The notes: generated by a model not told the origin, from the sequence alone. DNA of 64,000 bases from CFX5 sp023384495 (GCA_048499455.1 JASNZV010000001.1:496001-560000), one strand, 5' to 3'; positions 1 through 9,130 are shown, counted from the first letter of the stretch. A program made the numbers and translations.

Positions 1-2
1 TT

Positions 3-461
3 ACCAAAGTGATCACCGCCGAGGTCAGCGGGATTGCCCCGGCGCTTGCCACCGGCATGGCGCTCAACGCACCGGTCGTCTATGCACGCAAGACCCGCCC
101 CATCACCATGCACACGGGCGTCTATCACGCACAGGCGCCCAGTCATACCAAAGGCGGGATTGTCGACCTGATCGTCTCACCCGAATATCTGCTGCCCAGT
201 GACCGTGTATTGCTCATCGACGATTTTCTGGCGTCAGGGCAGACCATTGCCGCGCTCGCCTCGTTGATTCAGCAGAGTGGCGCAACGCTTTGCGGCATCG
301 GCTGCCTGATCGAAAAGCGCTTCGAGGGGGGACGGCAAACATTGGCGCATCTCCAGGCGCCGATTGTCAGCCTGGCCATCATCGAGCAGATGGATGAAAC
401 GGGAATTGTGGTGTGCGCTCCGGCGGATGAGGGGCAGACGCCCGACAACAACCAGGTGTAG
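3..461 (+). CDS. xpt: Xanthine phosphoribosyltransferase, 5'-truncated by window edge
   Basis: The purine-salvage enzyme Xpt converts xanthine and PRPP to XMP in the cytoplasm. The reading frame is already open at base 3 and reads T-K-V-I-T-A-E-x-S-G-I-A, the conserved start of the family's base-binding region, so roughly 40 N-terminal residues lie outside the window. The PRPP-binding loop is visible as VLLIDDFLASGQT, followed by the typical IGCLIEKRF stretch. The GTG at base 9 is an internal valine codon, not a start. The C-terminus is polar and ends at a TAG. Assignment to xanthine rather than adenine phosphoribosyltransferase rests on the overall Xpt-like spacing. The neighbouring genes are on the opposite strand and say nothing about regulation. 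Confidence 0.88.
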   Translation, partial: TKVITAEVSGIAPALATGMALNAPVVYARKTRPITMHTGVYHAQAPSHTKGGIVDLIVSPEYLLPSDRVLLIDDFLASGQTIAALASLIQQSGATLCGIGCLIEKRFEGGRQTLAHLQAPIVSLAIIEQMDETGIVVCAPADEGQTPDNNQV

Positions 462-621
462 AATCGGGCGTCGCTCTGGGACACATTCGCCCGGCGCAGG
501 AATGACACAGAGGGCTTCTGATATATTCGAAGGTCTGTTGACATCTGACGAATTTACTCTGGTGCCATGCCCTTTTCAAAGTGCGTTGCACCTCTGCTCA
601 AAATCGAAATGCCAACAGAAC

Positions 622-1419
622 CTAATCTTCGTCGGGGAGAATTTCAATGCTGGCCCCCGGCGCAGGCGCCGCGTAGTCGCCCAATGCGCCAACGCGCGCC
701 GCCGTTTGGGCGGGTTCGTCGCGGCGGGTGATTGTCGCCGCCGTAGCATTGACGACCAGCGGTTCAGGCGCTTGGCGACGGGCAGCCTGCCGGCCAACCC
801 ACAGCCCCGCCACCACCAACAGCAGCGGCCACCAGCGTAACAAACCAGTGCGCTCGTCGCTCGTCAGCACAAAGAGGGCAAATGCAACCAAGATGAATGC
901 CGGGGCCAACGCCCACCAATGACGGCGCCGGTCACCGAGGAGATAGAGCAGGCCAAAGACCACACCGACGCCGCCAAACAGCAGCGCCCCCAACACCGCA
1001 AGCGACGCCTGCTGGCTGAGCGCCACCACAACCCCCAACACCAGCATAAAACCACTGGGCAAAATAGCCCACCACCGTTCCGCCCGATTGAGCAAATAGA
1101 TATGCGCAAAGGCCGCCGCCAGCCCGGCGAACAACATCCCGCCCAACACCACTGGCGGTGTGTTCCCCAGCGTGCTGAGCGCCACCATCGCGGCCAGCGC
1201 CAACAGTGACCACGCCGGCGCAAGTCGCCACCAATGGTGGCGGGCCGTCAGAAACGCCACAAAAAAACCAACGGCGACCAACGCCAACGCCCCCGCCACC
1301 GCATAACGAAGTTGGGGCCGGTCGGCATCCCACAGGTCAAAGTTGAAGCCCAGCATCAACAGCCCAGCCGCCACCAGCGCAAGGGCCCAGAGCAACTGGT
1401 TCAACCGAAAGTCCCGCAT
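622..1419 (-). CDS. Polytopic membrane protein of unknown function
   Basis: The 265-residue product has about eight hydrophobic segments (starting near residues 8, 37, 66, 88, 117, 138, 168 and 193). They are separated by very short loops, several with Trp/Arg such as ARHHWWR and DRRRHWW. The last 60 residues are a soluble Ala/Pro-rich tail with acidic end LPDED. I do not recognise a family with certainty; the alternating pattern resembles small DUF-type integral membrane proteins. It is the third gene of a minus-strand operon and starts 12 bases after the stop of the SH3b protein, so the two are probably co-translated. The ATG at 1419 is the first methionine in frame. Confidence 0.65.
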   Translation of the reverse strand: MRDFRLNQLLWALALVAAGLLMLGFNFDLWDADRPQLRYAVAGALALVAVGFFVAFLTARHHWWRLAPAWSLLALAAMVALSTLGNTPPVVLGGMLFAGLAAAFAHIYLLNRAERWWAILPSGFMLVLGVVVALSQQASLAVLGALLFGGVGVVFGLLYLLGDRRRHWWALAPAFILVAFALFVLTSDERTGLLRWWPLLLVVAGLWVGRQAARRQAPEPLVVNATAATITRRDEPAQTAARVGALGDYAAPAPGASIEILPDED

Positions 1420-1431
1420 GGTTGCCCTGTG

Positions 1432-2817
1432 TTACGGCGTCACAATCGGCAAGGAGGCCGCATCCGCGCTCAACGTCACCGCGCTGATCAGCACCCAGGC
1501 CAGGCGACCCTCTTCCAGCGTCAGTTGCACCCATTCTCCATCTGCGCTGCGCCCCACCACGGGCAGAACAGCGCCAAACGACAGCAACTGCGCCGTCTCG
1601 GCTTCCCGATCAGGGACGGCGCGCGCATTGGCGCCGGCCAAGTTGGTCACCGTCGCCGTTACCCCATCCACCACTTGGGTAACCGTGGGCGTAACCGCCG
1701 TGGTAGGCGTCAGGGGCGTTGTCGCCGTAATCGGCTCAGCCGGCGCGATCGCTGCGCGTGTAGCCGCGAGGCTTTCGGGCGTCGCCGGCTCAGTGGACAG
1801 CGACTGAAGATCACCCCCCAGCGTGACAAACTGCGAAGAGACCCACGCCAGCCGCCCATCGGGCAACAGAATCTGCACCCACTGGTTGTCTTCGGTGCGC
1901 GCCAGCGCCGTATAGGTGGTGTTGCCCGCCAGCAATTGCACCACGGTGCTGCTCAAGTCAGGCGATTCACGTGCATTCAGACCCGCTGTAATGTTGATGG
2001 TGGCCGAAATCGTCACCGGCGCAACAAGCGGGGGCGTCGTGACCGTTACCGCCTCGCTAGGCTCAACCTGCGGCGCTCCGTCGCTCGGCGGTTCGCTTGC
2101 GGGCAGTTCGAGCGGAGGCAACCCCACCGCGGTACGTCGCTGGTTGGCCACTTCGATCAACACCGTTTCCGAACGGCGCTGGACAAACTCGGCGGCCACC
2201 CACGCCAAACGCGTGTCGGGCAGCGCCACCTGAATCCATTCACCCTGGTCGGCGACCACCAGATAGGCCGTTTCGTCCTGTGGCAACACCTGCAAAATCT
2301 CACTCTGTAGGCTTGGCTCGCTGCGTGCGTTGACGCCGCCAAGGCCGGTCACCACAATGCTCTCCACATTGACCAGCGGCAGTGGCGTCGCCGTCGGTTC
2401 GAGCGTGGGTGTAGGCGGCGGCTCCGGCGTCGGTGTGGGGGGGACGGGGGTATCGGTCGGCGTGGGCTCCGTCACTTCTCCAGGTTCGGTGGCGACCGCC
2501 GCGGCGGTCGTAGGCGTTGGCGCCGGCGCCACGGGGCCAAAGAGGCCGGCCCGCTCCAGCGCAATCCACGCCACATAGGCAATCACCGCGACGAGGGCAA
2601 TCCCTACCAGCGACGGCAGCACCCAATTGACGCGCGGCTCGCGCCGTTCGCGGGTGTAAGATACGGGCTGCCACTCATTGGGGTCGACGCCGCCGGCCTC
2701 ATCGCGCAATTGCCACTGGGCAATCGCGTTCTGTTCGGCAGGTTCGAGCTTCCACTGGTCGGCGGGGACATCCTGCTCTTCCAGCCGCCACTCGTCGGCA
2801 AGATTGCGTCTACTCAT
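1432..2817 (-). CDS. Membrane-anchored protein with three bacterial SH3 domains
   Basis: The 461-residue protein begins MSRRNLADEW. This start is chosen because an upstream in-frame Met at 2874 would lie inside the preceding gene. Residues 1-63 are cytoplasmic and polar, with repeated (D/E)xW-type motifs. Residues about 65-87 form one transmembrane helix, followed by a Pro/Thr-rich linker to about residue 150. Three SH3b-like domains follow (about 155-215, 270-335 and 395-455), each with the N-A-R-x-x-P and G-x-W-V-Q / R-L-A-W-V signatures. Such domains usually bind cell-wall or surface polymers. The product is probably an extracytoplasmic surface-binding protein held by its N-terminal helix. 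Its start overlaps the upstream gene's end by 8 bases, which suggests translational coupling. Confidence 0.82.
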   Translation of the reverse strand: MSRRNLADEWRLEEQDVPADQWKLEPAEQNAIAQWQLRDEAGGVDPNEWQPVSYTRERREPRVNWVLPSLVGIALVAVIAYVAWIALERAGLFGPVAPAPTPTTAAAVATEPGEVTEPTPTDTPVPPTPTPEPPPTPTLEPTATPLPLVNVESIVVTGLGGVNARSEPSLQSEILQVLPQDETAYLVVADQGEWIQVALPDTRLAWVAAEFVQRRSETVLIEVANQRRTAVGLPPLELPASEPPSDGAPQVEPSEAVTVTTPPLVAPVTISATINITAGLNARESPDLSSTVVQLLAGNTTYTALARTEDNQWVQILLPDGRLAWVSSQFVTLGGDLQSLSTEPATPESLAATRAAIAPAEPITATTPLTPTTAVTPTVTQVVDGVTATVTNLAGANARAVPDREAETAQLLSFGAVLPVVGRSADGEWVQLTLEEGRLAWVLISAVTLSADAASLPIVTP

Positions 2818-3157
2818 CCTTGTCCCTCTCTTCCAAAGGTGTATCCCAACCGTGGCGAACGCCAGCCACGCCATAGATCACGGTCTGCACGGCAAACAAC
2901 AGGGCCAACAAACTCCAGGCGGCGGTTTCCCACCAAGGGGCCGGCTGCGCCGCGGTCAAGCCATTGATGGCAAGACCAATCGAAAACAACTCCAAACTAA
3001 CGCTCAAAGGGATCAACATGCGCGGCAGGCTAAAAACCCGCTTCCACCCCCAGCCGTACGCGCTGCGATACCAATGCATATAGCCGAACGTCGCCACAAC
3101 GCCCGCCAGCCCGATGATCCAAAGCGCATTGAAGAAGAACGTTTGCACGGTCAGCAA
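2810..3157 (-). CDS. Small integral membrane protein
   Basis: This 115-residue protein has three predicted membrane helices (about residues 9-26, 43-65 and 77-97) and a charged C-terminus EERDKDE. It is the first gene of the minus-strand operon with the SH3b protein and the eight-helix protein. The start is uncertain: TTG at 3157 and GTG at 3148 are both in frame, and neither has a clear Shine-Dalgarno sequence. No family is recognised. The operon context suggests it works with the SH3b surface protein at the membrane, but that is inference only. Confidence 0.6.
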   Translation of the reverse strand: MLTVQTFFFNALWIIGLAGVVATFGYMHWYRSAYGWGWKRVFSLPRMLIPLSVSLELFSIGLAINGLTAAQPAPWWETAAWSLLALLFAVQTVIYGVAGVRHGWDTPLEERDKDE

Positions 3158-3503
3158 TCAGTTCGAAGATGATAGTCCATGGCGCATCCGTTTTGGTCTA
3201 TGATGCTGAACCTTGTTTCAAAACCGGAGTCACTTGAAAGAGTATGCATCTTCGCAAAGTCCGATTTTCAAAGCAACCGCAGCATCGCATCAGAAACGGC
3301 TCTGCACGGGGCGTTAGCCGGGTGGACAACCCGTTCGCATCATTCTACCACAACCTTCGCTGCATAGACTAGCGCATTGAAGCGCAAATGTTGACAATCC
3401 AGCTTTACGCTTGCCAATCTACCCGTTTGGATTTACGATCTGCGTATGCAGTCCCCCACCGCCTATCGTTTTTGTGGCTATGGCCTCACAATGGGTGTCG
3501 GGC
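3158..3503. other. Intergenic region with one copy of a dispersed structured repeat
   Basis: Divergent gap between the membrane/SH3b operon (minus) and the flavoenzyme gene (plus). It contains the first copy of an element of about 85 nt (3203-3286) that recurs at 24815-24900. I see no convincing ORF here and cannot pin down promoters. Confidence 0.6.
3203..3286. repeat. Dispersed structured repeat, copy 1
   Basis: About 84 bases align with 24815-24900 with few substitutions and one or two single-base gaps. Shared blocks include AAAACCGGAGT, CATCTTCGCAA and TTTTCAAAGCAA. In this copy the outer stem AAAACCGGA/TCCGATTTT carries one mismatch compared with the perfect stem in copy 2. Both copies lie just upstream of a plus-strand gene. 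Confidence 0.7.
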
Positions 3504-4673
3504 ATGTCTATCAATTCGCAACAAAGTTACGACGTAATTGTGGTCGGGGCGGGCGCCATGGGCAGCGCAGCCGCCTATCATCTGGCTGGCGATGGCCAGC
3601 GCGTGCTGTTGTTGGAGCAGTTCGCAACTGGCCATACACGGGGCAGCAGCCACGGCGGCAGCCGCATCATCCGCTACACCCACGACAAGGCCGACTATAT
3701 GCGGCTCATGCCCCCCCTCTTTGACCTCTGGCGGCAGTTGGAAGCCGAGAGCGGTCAGCCGTTGCTGCAAATGACCGGCGGCCTGTACATGGGCCCCGCC
3801 GATGAGCCGTTTCTCTGTGGCGCACAGGAAGCGCTGGCGACCTTACGCCACTCCTATCAAGTTTTCGCGCCCGGCGAGCTGGCAGACGCCTTTCCTCAGT
3901 TTTGCCTGCCCGCCGGCTGGCTGGCGCTCTATCAGGCGCATTCGGGCATCCTTGCCGCCAGTCGTTGTGTCGAGACGCTTGTGCGCCAGGCGGTGAAGCG
4001 GGGCGCAACCCTACGCGAGCAGACCCAAGTTCAACAGATCACTCCCATGGGCGATGGCGTGCGGGTGCAGGCAGCCGGGCCCGCCGGCCACGAGACCTTC
4101 TCGGCGGCCCGCTTGATCATCACCGCGGGGCCGTGGGCGCCTCGCCTGTTGGCACTGTTACAGCTAACACCACCGCTCAAAGTCACCCACCAACAGGTGG
4201 CCTACTTTGCGGTGGACCAGCCCGATCTCTATGCAGTGGGGCGCTGTCCCCTCTATATCTTTACAGCCCTTCCCCACTATTATGGCTTCCCCATCTTTGA
4301 AAAACCCGGCCATGTCAAAATTGGCCTGGAGATGGTGGATACGGTGGTGGACCCTGACGCGCCACGCGAGGCCGACCCCGCCGCCGTCGACGAACTCTCC
4401 GCCGCCGTTGCGCAGACCATGGTCGGCGTGCAGCCGCGACCCGCCCAGGTCGATCTGTGCCTCTACACCGAGACGCCCACCCATGACTTTCTCATCGATC
4501 GCCACCCCGAGCATCCACAGATCGCCATCGGCTGTGGGTTTAGCGGGCGTGGTTTTAAGTTTGCCATCGGGTTTGGGCGGCTGCTGGCCGACCTGGCAAC
4601 TAGCCCACCAGGCAGTTATGCCAGTGAATTCTGGCTGCCGCGCTTTGCGCTGACGCAGTTTTTGGCAGGCTAA
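3504..4673 (+). CDS. solA: Sarcosine oxidase / N-methyl-tryptophan oxidase family flavoenzyme
   Basis: A monomeric sarcosine-oxidase-type amine oxidase (DAO fold) of 389 residues. Such enzymes oxidise N-methyl amino acids to the amine plus formaldehyde and hydrogen peroxide. The Rossmann FAD motif VVGAGAMGSAAA is near residues 11-22 and is followed by the family stretch GSSHGGSRIIR. Cys319 (in LCLYTETP) aligns with the cysteine that carries covalent FAD in monomeric sarcosine oxidase, and the downstream GFSGRGFKF block is conserved. The start ATG at 3504 gives a family-length N-terminus; in-frame starts at 3411 and 3480 would add 31 or 8 unmatched residues. The substrate cannot be told from sequence. 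One base separates its stop from the tsaC start, so the two are probably co-transcribed. Confidence 0.87.
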   Translation: MSINSQQSYDVIVVGAGAMGSAAAYHLAGDGQRVLLLEQFATGHTRGSSHGGSRIIRYTHDKADYMRLMPPLFDLWRQLEAESGQPLLQMTGGLYMGPADEPFLCGAQEALATLRHSYQVFAPGELADAFPQFCLPAGWLALYQAHSGILAASRCVETLVRQAVKRGATLREQTQVQQITPMGDGVRVQAAGPAGHETFSAARLIITAGPWAPRLLALLQLTPPLKVTHQQVAYFAVDQPDLYAVGRCPLYIFTALPHYYGFPIFEKPGHVKIGLEMVDTVVDPDAPREADPAAVDELSAAVAQTMVGVQPRPAQVDLCLYTETPTHDFLIDRHPEHPQIAIGCGFSGRGFKFAIGFGRLLADLATSPPGSYASEFWLPRFALTQFLAG

Positions 4674-4674
4674 C

Positions 4675-5343
4675 ATGATGTTCCGGACAACTATCCAACC
4701 AATTACCGACGAAGCCGCCATCGAAGAGGCGTTTGTGCTATTGGCTGCAGGCGAAATCATCGCTGCCCCCACCGACACCGTCTATGGGCTGATGTGCCTG
4801 TTTGACCGAGCCGACGCCATTGAAAAGCTCTATATTGCCAAGGGGCGCCCACCGCAAAAGGCTATCCCCGTGCTGATTGGGGATGTTGCGCAACTGGCGC
4901 AATTGACGCCCCAACCGTTGCCCCCGCCGGCGCAGACGCTGACCCACCGCTTCTGGCCAGGGCCGCTGACAGTGGTGCTGCCGGCATTGCCCAGCCTGCC
5001 CTCGATCCTGACCGCAGGGCAATCGACGGTGGGCGTTCGCTGGCCCGCGCACGCTGCACTCTGCGCGCTGATCCGCCGGGCGGGGCCACTCGCCGCCACC
5101 AGCGCCAACCGCAGCGGTGAACCCGAAGCGCGCACCGTCGCCGATGTGATGGGCCAACTTGGCGGGCGTGTCCCGCTGATCCTTGCCGGCGACCCGCCGG
5201 CAACACGATCACCTGATGATAACGCGCCCAGCACGGTGGTGGATGTCACACAAATGAGTGACGGGCTGCCCAAGATTCTGCGCCCGGGTCCGTTGGCCGG
5301 CGCGATTCGCGCCCTGTTTGCCCAACAACACGAGTCCGAATGA
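4675..5343 (+). CDS. tsaC: L-threonylcarbamoyladenylate synthase (TsaC/Sua5/YrdC family)
   Basis: Makes threonylcarbamoyl-AMP from Thr, bicarbonate and ATP, the first step of t6A37 tRNA modification. The 222-residue protein carries the whole YrdC fold: PTDTVYGL near residue 32, the KGRPPQKAIPVLI nucleotide-binding strand, FWPGPLTVVLP, TSANRSGEP and the late STVVDVT. It ends soon after ILRPGPL, so it is the short TsaC type without the Sua5 C-terminal domain. The start ATG lies one base after the flavoenzyme's stop. No other t6A genes are nearby. Confidence 0.92.
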   Translation: MMFRTTIQPITDEAAIEEAFVLLAAGEIIAAPTDTVYGLMCLFDRADAIEKLYIAKGRPPQKAIPVLIGDVAQLAQLTPQPLPPPAQTLTHRFWPGPLTVVLPALPSLPSILTAGQSTVGVRWPAHAALCALIRRAGPLAATSANRSGEPEARTVADVMGQLGGRVPLILAGDPPATRSPDDNAPSTVVDVTQMSDGLPKILRPGPLAGAIRALFAQQHESE

Positions 5344-5397
5344 ACATCCTTTGTCTCCAAAACCCGTGCCGCTCCACGAGCCCGGACACGATGAGCC

Positions 5398-6543
5398 ATG
5401 CTGATTGGCGTTGACGCCTCGCGCGCGTTGCGCGCCAAACGGACGGGCGTCGAGCGCTATGCGCTGGAGATCATCCGCCATCTGCTGGCGCTGCCCGAAG
5501 CCGCGCCGCACGCGTGGCGGCTCTATGTGGACGGGCCGGCGGAGCGTACGCTCTTTGGCCTGCCTCCCGCCCCCCATGGCCCAGAGGTCGAGTTTTGTCT
5601 GTTGCCCCGGCGCCGGCTGTGGACGCACCGGGCGCTGGCGCGTGAAGTGGTGGCGCGCCGGCCCGATGTGCTCTTTGTCCCGGCGCACGTCTTGCCCTTT
5701 GTGCTGCCGACCAGTCGCCTGCCCCCCAGCGTGGTGACGATCCACGATATGGGCTATCGCCATTTTCCCACAGCGCACACGTGGGCGCAACGCTACTATC
5801 TGGAGCTAAGCACCCGGTGGAGCGCATGGGCGGCCACGCAACTGATTGCCGTGAGCCAGGCCACCGCCACCGATCTGGCCCGGTTTTACGCAACGCCACG
5901 GCACAAGGTTGCCGTAATCCACGAGGCGGGGCCGGGGCCGGCGCGGGTGAGCGAAACGGATGTCACACAGACGCTGGCGCGCCACGGCATCACGCGGCCC
6001 TACCTGCTCTACGTTGGCTCGATCCAGCCGCGCAAAAACCTGGTGCGGCTATTGGACGCCTACGCCCAGGCCAGCGGGCGGGGGGGACTTCACTGCGATC
6101 TCGTGCTGGTCGGCGGCGGGGGCTGGCTGGCCGACCCGATCTACGCACATGCGCGCAAACTGGCCGTGCGCGACCGCATTCACCTGCTCGGTTACACAGC
6201 CGACGACGATCTGCCCGCGCTCTATCGAGGGGCGCAGGGATTTTGTTTTCCGTCACTCTTTGAGGGATTTGGCCTGCCTGTGTTGGAGGCGCAAAGCTAT
6301 GGAACGCCTGTTATGACCGCCACCAACTCTTCGTTGCCAGAAATTGCCGGCGATGCCGCGATCCTGGTCGACCCGACCGATGTCGATGCGATTGCCGACG
6401 CCATGTTACGCCTGAGCCAGGATGAGTCATTGCGCCAACGGCTGATTGCCGCCGGCCATGAGAATGTCAAGCGCTTTTCGTGGCGGAAAGCTGCTCAAGA
6501 GACGCTGGCCGTGTTGCTGGCCGCCGCCACGGCTAAACGGTAG
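5398..6543 (+). CDS. GT4-family glycosyltransferase
   Basis: The 381-residue cytoplasmic protein has the GT-B architecture of family 4 glycosyltransferases. The N-terminal acceptor domain starts MLIGVDASRALRAKRTGVERYA. The linker strand YVGSIQPRKNL is near residue 205, and the donor-binding EX7E signature lies in FEGFGLPVLEAQSYGTPV near residue 286, followed by GDAAILVDPTD. Such enzymes transfer a sugar from a nucleotide sugar to lipid, polysaccharide or small-molecule acceptors; donor and acceptor are not predictable here. It ends convergently, overlapping the stop of the aldolase gene by 11 bases. It may belong to the same transcript as tsaC, which ends 54 bases upstream. Confidence 0.87.
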   Translation: MLIGVDASRALRAKRTGVERYALEIIRHLLALPEAAPHAWRLYVDGPAERTLFGLPPAPHGPEVEFCLLPRRRLWTHRALAREVVARRPDVLFVPAHVLPFVLPTSRLPPSVVTIHDMGYRHFPTAHTWAQRYYLELSTRWSAWAATQLIAVSQATATDLARFYATPRHKVAVIHEAGPGPARVSETDVTQTLARHGITRPYLLYVGSIQPRKNLVRLLDAYAQASGRGGLHCDLVLVGGGGWLADPIYAHARKLAVRDRIHLLGYTADDDLPALYRGAQGFCFPSLFEGFGLPVLEAQSYGTPVMTATNSSLPEIAGDAAILVDPTDVDAIADAMLRLSQDESLRQRLIAAGHENVKRFSWRKAAQETLAVLLAAATAKR

Positions 6544-7447
6544 CCGTCTCGCGCAGCGCCGCCTGCACCTGTTCATAAAGGCGATCTACCTCGGCTCGTG
6601 TCTCGGTGTCGAGATGATAGCCCACTGGCCCGCGCACCAGGCTATTTTGGAAGATTCCCCGCTTGACCAGCAGATATTTCTCCACGGCGAGAAAGGCGTC
6701 GAGACTGTTCTGCACCGCGATGAGGGCGGAAATGGGCAGCGAGAGGCGATAGATACGCGCTTCGTCGCCGGCGTGCAGCGCCCGCCAGAGCGCCACCAGT
6801 GCGTCGATGAGGTCGGCGCCAGGCATCGTGCCCACCACGCCACGCCGGAAGCTGTCGACCAGAGCGATGCCGCCCGCGCCCTCGAAAACCGGCGCACGCC
6901 CGGCGGTGGCGTCGCGCAACGCCGACAGCCGCGGCCCAATCGGCGCGGCCTCGGGCTTGAACATCACCTGGTCGCCATAATCGTGATAGAGCGCGGCCTG
7001 CATCGCAATGGACATGGGCCGCCCCACATAGCCGCTGGCGTCTTGCACAATCACGGGGATCTGGATGGCGTTCAAAATGGCCTCATAATAGCCGCGCAGA
7101 TCGTCTTCGCCCACCGCCACCGCAATGGGGGGGATGACCATCACCGCGTCGGCGCCGGCGGCCTCGGCATGGCGGGCATAGCGGACAGCCGTGTGCGTCG
7201 ACTCGGCGCCGGCGCTGATCACCACCACGCCGCGCGCGCTGCCCAGGCGGCAGGCAGCCTCGGCCAACGCTTCCCGCTCCTCACCAGAGAGGCGCAAGGT
7301 CTCAGAGACCATCCCCATGACAATCCCATCAGCGCCCTGGTCATAGAGCCACTCGATCTCGTGCGCCAGGGTGGCAAAATCGATCGAGAAGTCATCGTGG
7401 AAGGGGGTTTGGAAGACGGGCAACACGCCCTGGATAGGCCGCTTCAT
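6533..7447 (-). CDS. DHDPS/NAL-family class I aldolase, variant active site
   Basis: The 304-residue TIM-barrel protein has the overall pattern of dihydrodipicolinate synthase and N-acetylneuraminate lyase. The Schiff-base lysine is probably Lys164 (QVMFKPEA). The catalytic Tyr motif of true DHDPS (YNxPxR) is replaced by QDASGY, and the GTTGE pyruvate loop is replaced by GMVSET. A role in lysine synthesis is therefore unlikely; a retro-aldolase or dehydratase acting on another 2-oxo acid is more plausible. Its start overlaps the stop of the CofE-like gene as ATGA, implying translational coupling. It is the last gene of the cluster that begins near 11.9 kb. Confidence 0.85.
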   Translation of the reverse strand: MKRPIQGVLPVFQTPFHDDFSIDFATLAHEIEWLYDQGADGIVMGMVSETLRLSGEEREALAEAACRLGSARGVVVISAGAESTHTAVRYARHAEAAGADAVMVIPPIAVAVGEDDLRGYYEAILNAIQIPVIVQDASGYVGRPMSIAMQAALYHDYGDQVMFKPEAAPIGPRLSALRDATAGRAPVFEGAGGIALVDSFRRGVVGTMPGADLIDALVALWRALHAGDEARIYRLSLPISALIAVQNSLDAFLAVEKYLLVKRGIFQNSLVRGPVGYHLDTETRAEVDRLYEQVQAALRETATV

Positions 7448-8193
7448 TGATCCCCTCCCCCTGCCCGCCAGGCGACGCTTTTGAGCAGCGGCGCATAGAG
7501 GTCATCCTCGATGGCAATCTGCAGGCTGGCCAACTCCTCGGCGGTTGGATCGCGGTCTTGGAAGCGGACAAAGGGTAGATCGCGCAGCACCGCGAGCGGC
7601 GTCTGCTCATCGCCCTCACCCATGACGAGGACTGCGGCGGCGGCCAATCCGTCGGCCACGTTGACCTTGGTCATGCGCAGCGGACGGCCAAAGATATCTT
7701 CGCGGCCCACATAGTCGTTGAGCGCGCCAAAGCCACTGTGCGCCACCGCCACCCCAGTCACACCCCAGCGCAGCGGCGTGGTCTTGCTGTCGGTGATGAG
7801 CACGCCCAACATCCGCCGCCCGTCGCGGCGGCACAGATAGCTGCGGATGGCGTTGGCCGTGGCCTGGGCGTTTTGCGGCCACAACACATAATGGTGGTCG
7901 CTGTTGGACTCATCCAGCCCGGCGTTGGGGATGAGCACATTTTCCTTGATGGTCAGCGTCACATGATAGCGATTCTCATCGGGCGGCAAAAACAGATCGG
8001 CCTCGCGCTCGATCACTTGTTGTTTGTCGGCCCCTTCCACACGAACCACATGGCCCTGGCAGATAGAAACAATCTTCGACGTGATCGCAAGCACGGTCTG
8101 TTCGGCCAGCCGCGGGACATAGGCGTCCAGCACGGCAAAGAGGTCGGTATCGGCGACCGTGATCTTGTGGGTGCGGATGGTGGTAATTTGCAT
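7444..8193 (-). CDS. CofE-like (F420-0:L-glutamate ligase family) protein
   Basis: The 249-residue protein matches the CofE/FbiB ligase fold. Early conserved strands ITSKIVSICQG are followed by RRDGR, ITDSKTTPLRWGVTGVA, DYVGREDIFGR and the NVADGLAAAAVLVMGEGDE block. CofE enzymes form gamma-glutamyl amide bonds using GTP and a divalent metal. Here the gene sits between an ATP-grasp gene (7 bases upstream) and an aldolase gene (4-base overlap), not with other F420 genes (cofC, cofD, cofG, cofH). The substrate may therefore not be F420-0. Assignment to the family is secure; the reaction is inference. Confidence 0.82.
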   Translation of the reverse strand: MQITTIRTHKITVADTDLFAVLDAYVPRLAEQTVLAITSKIVSICQGHVVRVEGADKQQVIEREADLFLPPDENRYHVTLTIKENVLIPNAGLDESNSDHHYVLWPQNAQATANAIRSYLCRRDGRRMLGVLITDSKTTPLRWGVTGVAVAHSGFGALNDYVGREDIFGRPLRMTKVNVADGLAAAAVLVMGEGDEQTPLAVLRDLPFVRFQDRDPTAEELASLQIAIEDDLYAPLLKSVAWRAGGGDQ

Positions 8194-8200
8194 GAAATCT

Positions 8201-9130
8201 CTATTCGTTCAAAAACCTGGCCCAGCGCTGCTCGACGCGCTGGGCTTTGGGGTTGTGCGCCATCTCGATGCAGAGCTCCGCCATTGCCTTGACGACCCAC
8301 TGAAAATAGTGCGGCGTGATGCTGTTGATATCCATGTCCGGCGCCGGGTTCATAAAATCGATGGCATACGGGACGTCCTCTTTCACGGCAAACTCGATGC
8401 TGTTCATGTCATACCCCATCACCTGGTTGATCAGACGGGCGTCGTGGATAATGCGCTCGCCTAGCTCAGGCGAAAGGTGCGTGTGGTCCACATGATAGCG
8501 CCGTTGACCCGGGTCATAGCGGATGGGCATAATGTGCTCTTGCCCGACACAGATGCAGCGCACAAATTGGTCATACTCGATGAACTCTTGCAAGACCATA
8601 CAGAGGGAGCCTGTCTGATCGTAGGCATGGACCAGCTCATCGAGCGTGTCGACTTTGTAGACATTCTTCCAGCCGCCGCCCCAGGCGTCTTTGAGGATGG
8701 CTGGCAGCCCCACGTAATCCACGATGCCCTGCCAATCCAACGGGTAGATCAGGTTGCGCAGGCTTTCGCTCACCACGCCGGGGACATAGGACTTGGAGGG
8801 CAGCACCATCGTCTTGGGTGAGGCCAGCCCGAGGCGGGTGATGAGGCTGGCGCCAAAGAACTTATCGTCGGCGCTCCACCAAAAGGGGTTATTGATGCAA
8901 TAGGCGCCTTGAAGCATGGCATTCTTCAAATAAGCGCGATAGTACGGAATCTCATGGCTGATCCGGTCTACCAGCACGGCATACTGACACGGCTCGTTCA
9001 TACGAGTGCCACCCAGTTGCGCATATTCGGCCACCACCCCCGCGTCCCGACCGTTGACCTCTTCCAAAAATGCCGGCGGGAAACTCCACTCGCGCCCCAC
9101 AATCAGACCGACCTTCTTGACCTCGCCCAT
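8201..9130 (-). CDS. ATP-grasp domain ligase
   Basis: The 309-residue protein has the layout of an ATP-grasp carboxylate-amine ligase. An N-terminal Rossmann-like part (KKVGLIVGREWSFPP) is followed by the nucleotide-binding strand LPAILKDAWGGGWKNVY, the hinge LCMVLQEFIEY and the metal-binding end MNSIEFAVKEDVPYAIDFMNPAPD. The last holds the usual E and N ligands. Such enzymes join a carboxylate to an amine through an acyl phosphate. The ATG at 9130 is chosen because it follows a perfect AGGAGG; upstream in-frame codons lie in a heptamer array. It sits 40 bases after an esterase gene and 7 bases before the CofE-like gene, so this operon carries two amide-forming enzymes. Confidence 0.8.
   Translation of the reverse strand: MGEVKKVGLIVGREWSFPPAFLEEVNGRDAGVVAEYAQLGGTRMNEPCQYAVLVDRISHEIPYYRAYLKNAMLQGAYCINNPFWWSADDKFFGASLITRLGLASPKTMVLPSKSYVPGVVSESLRNLIYPLDWQGIVDYVGLPAILKDAWGGGWKNVYKVDTLDELVHAYDQTGSLCMVLQEFIEYDQFVRCICVGQEHIMPIRYDPGQRRYHVDHTHLSPELGERIIHDARLINQVMGYDMNSIEFAVKEDVPYAIDFMNPAPDMDINSITPHYFQWVVKAMAELCIEMAHNPKAQRVEQRWARFLNE

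Noticed and set aside
6533..7447. Annotating the aldolase as DapA of lysine synthesis
   Set aside because: The YNxPxR and GTTGE motifs of true DHDPS are replaced, and no lysine genes are nearby.
7444..8193. CofE-like gene as proof of coenzyme F420 synthesis
   Set aside because: No other F420 genes are nearby and the gene sits with an ATP-grasp ligase and aldolase; family membership alone does not show the substrate.
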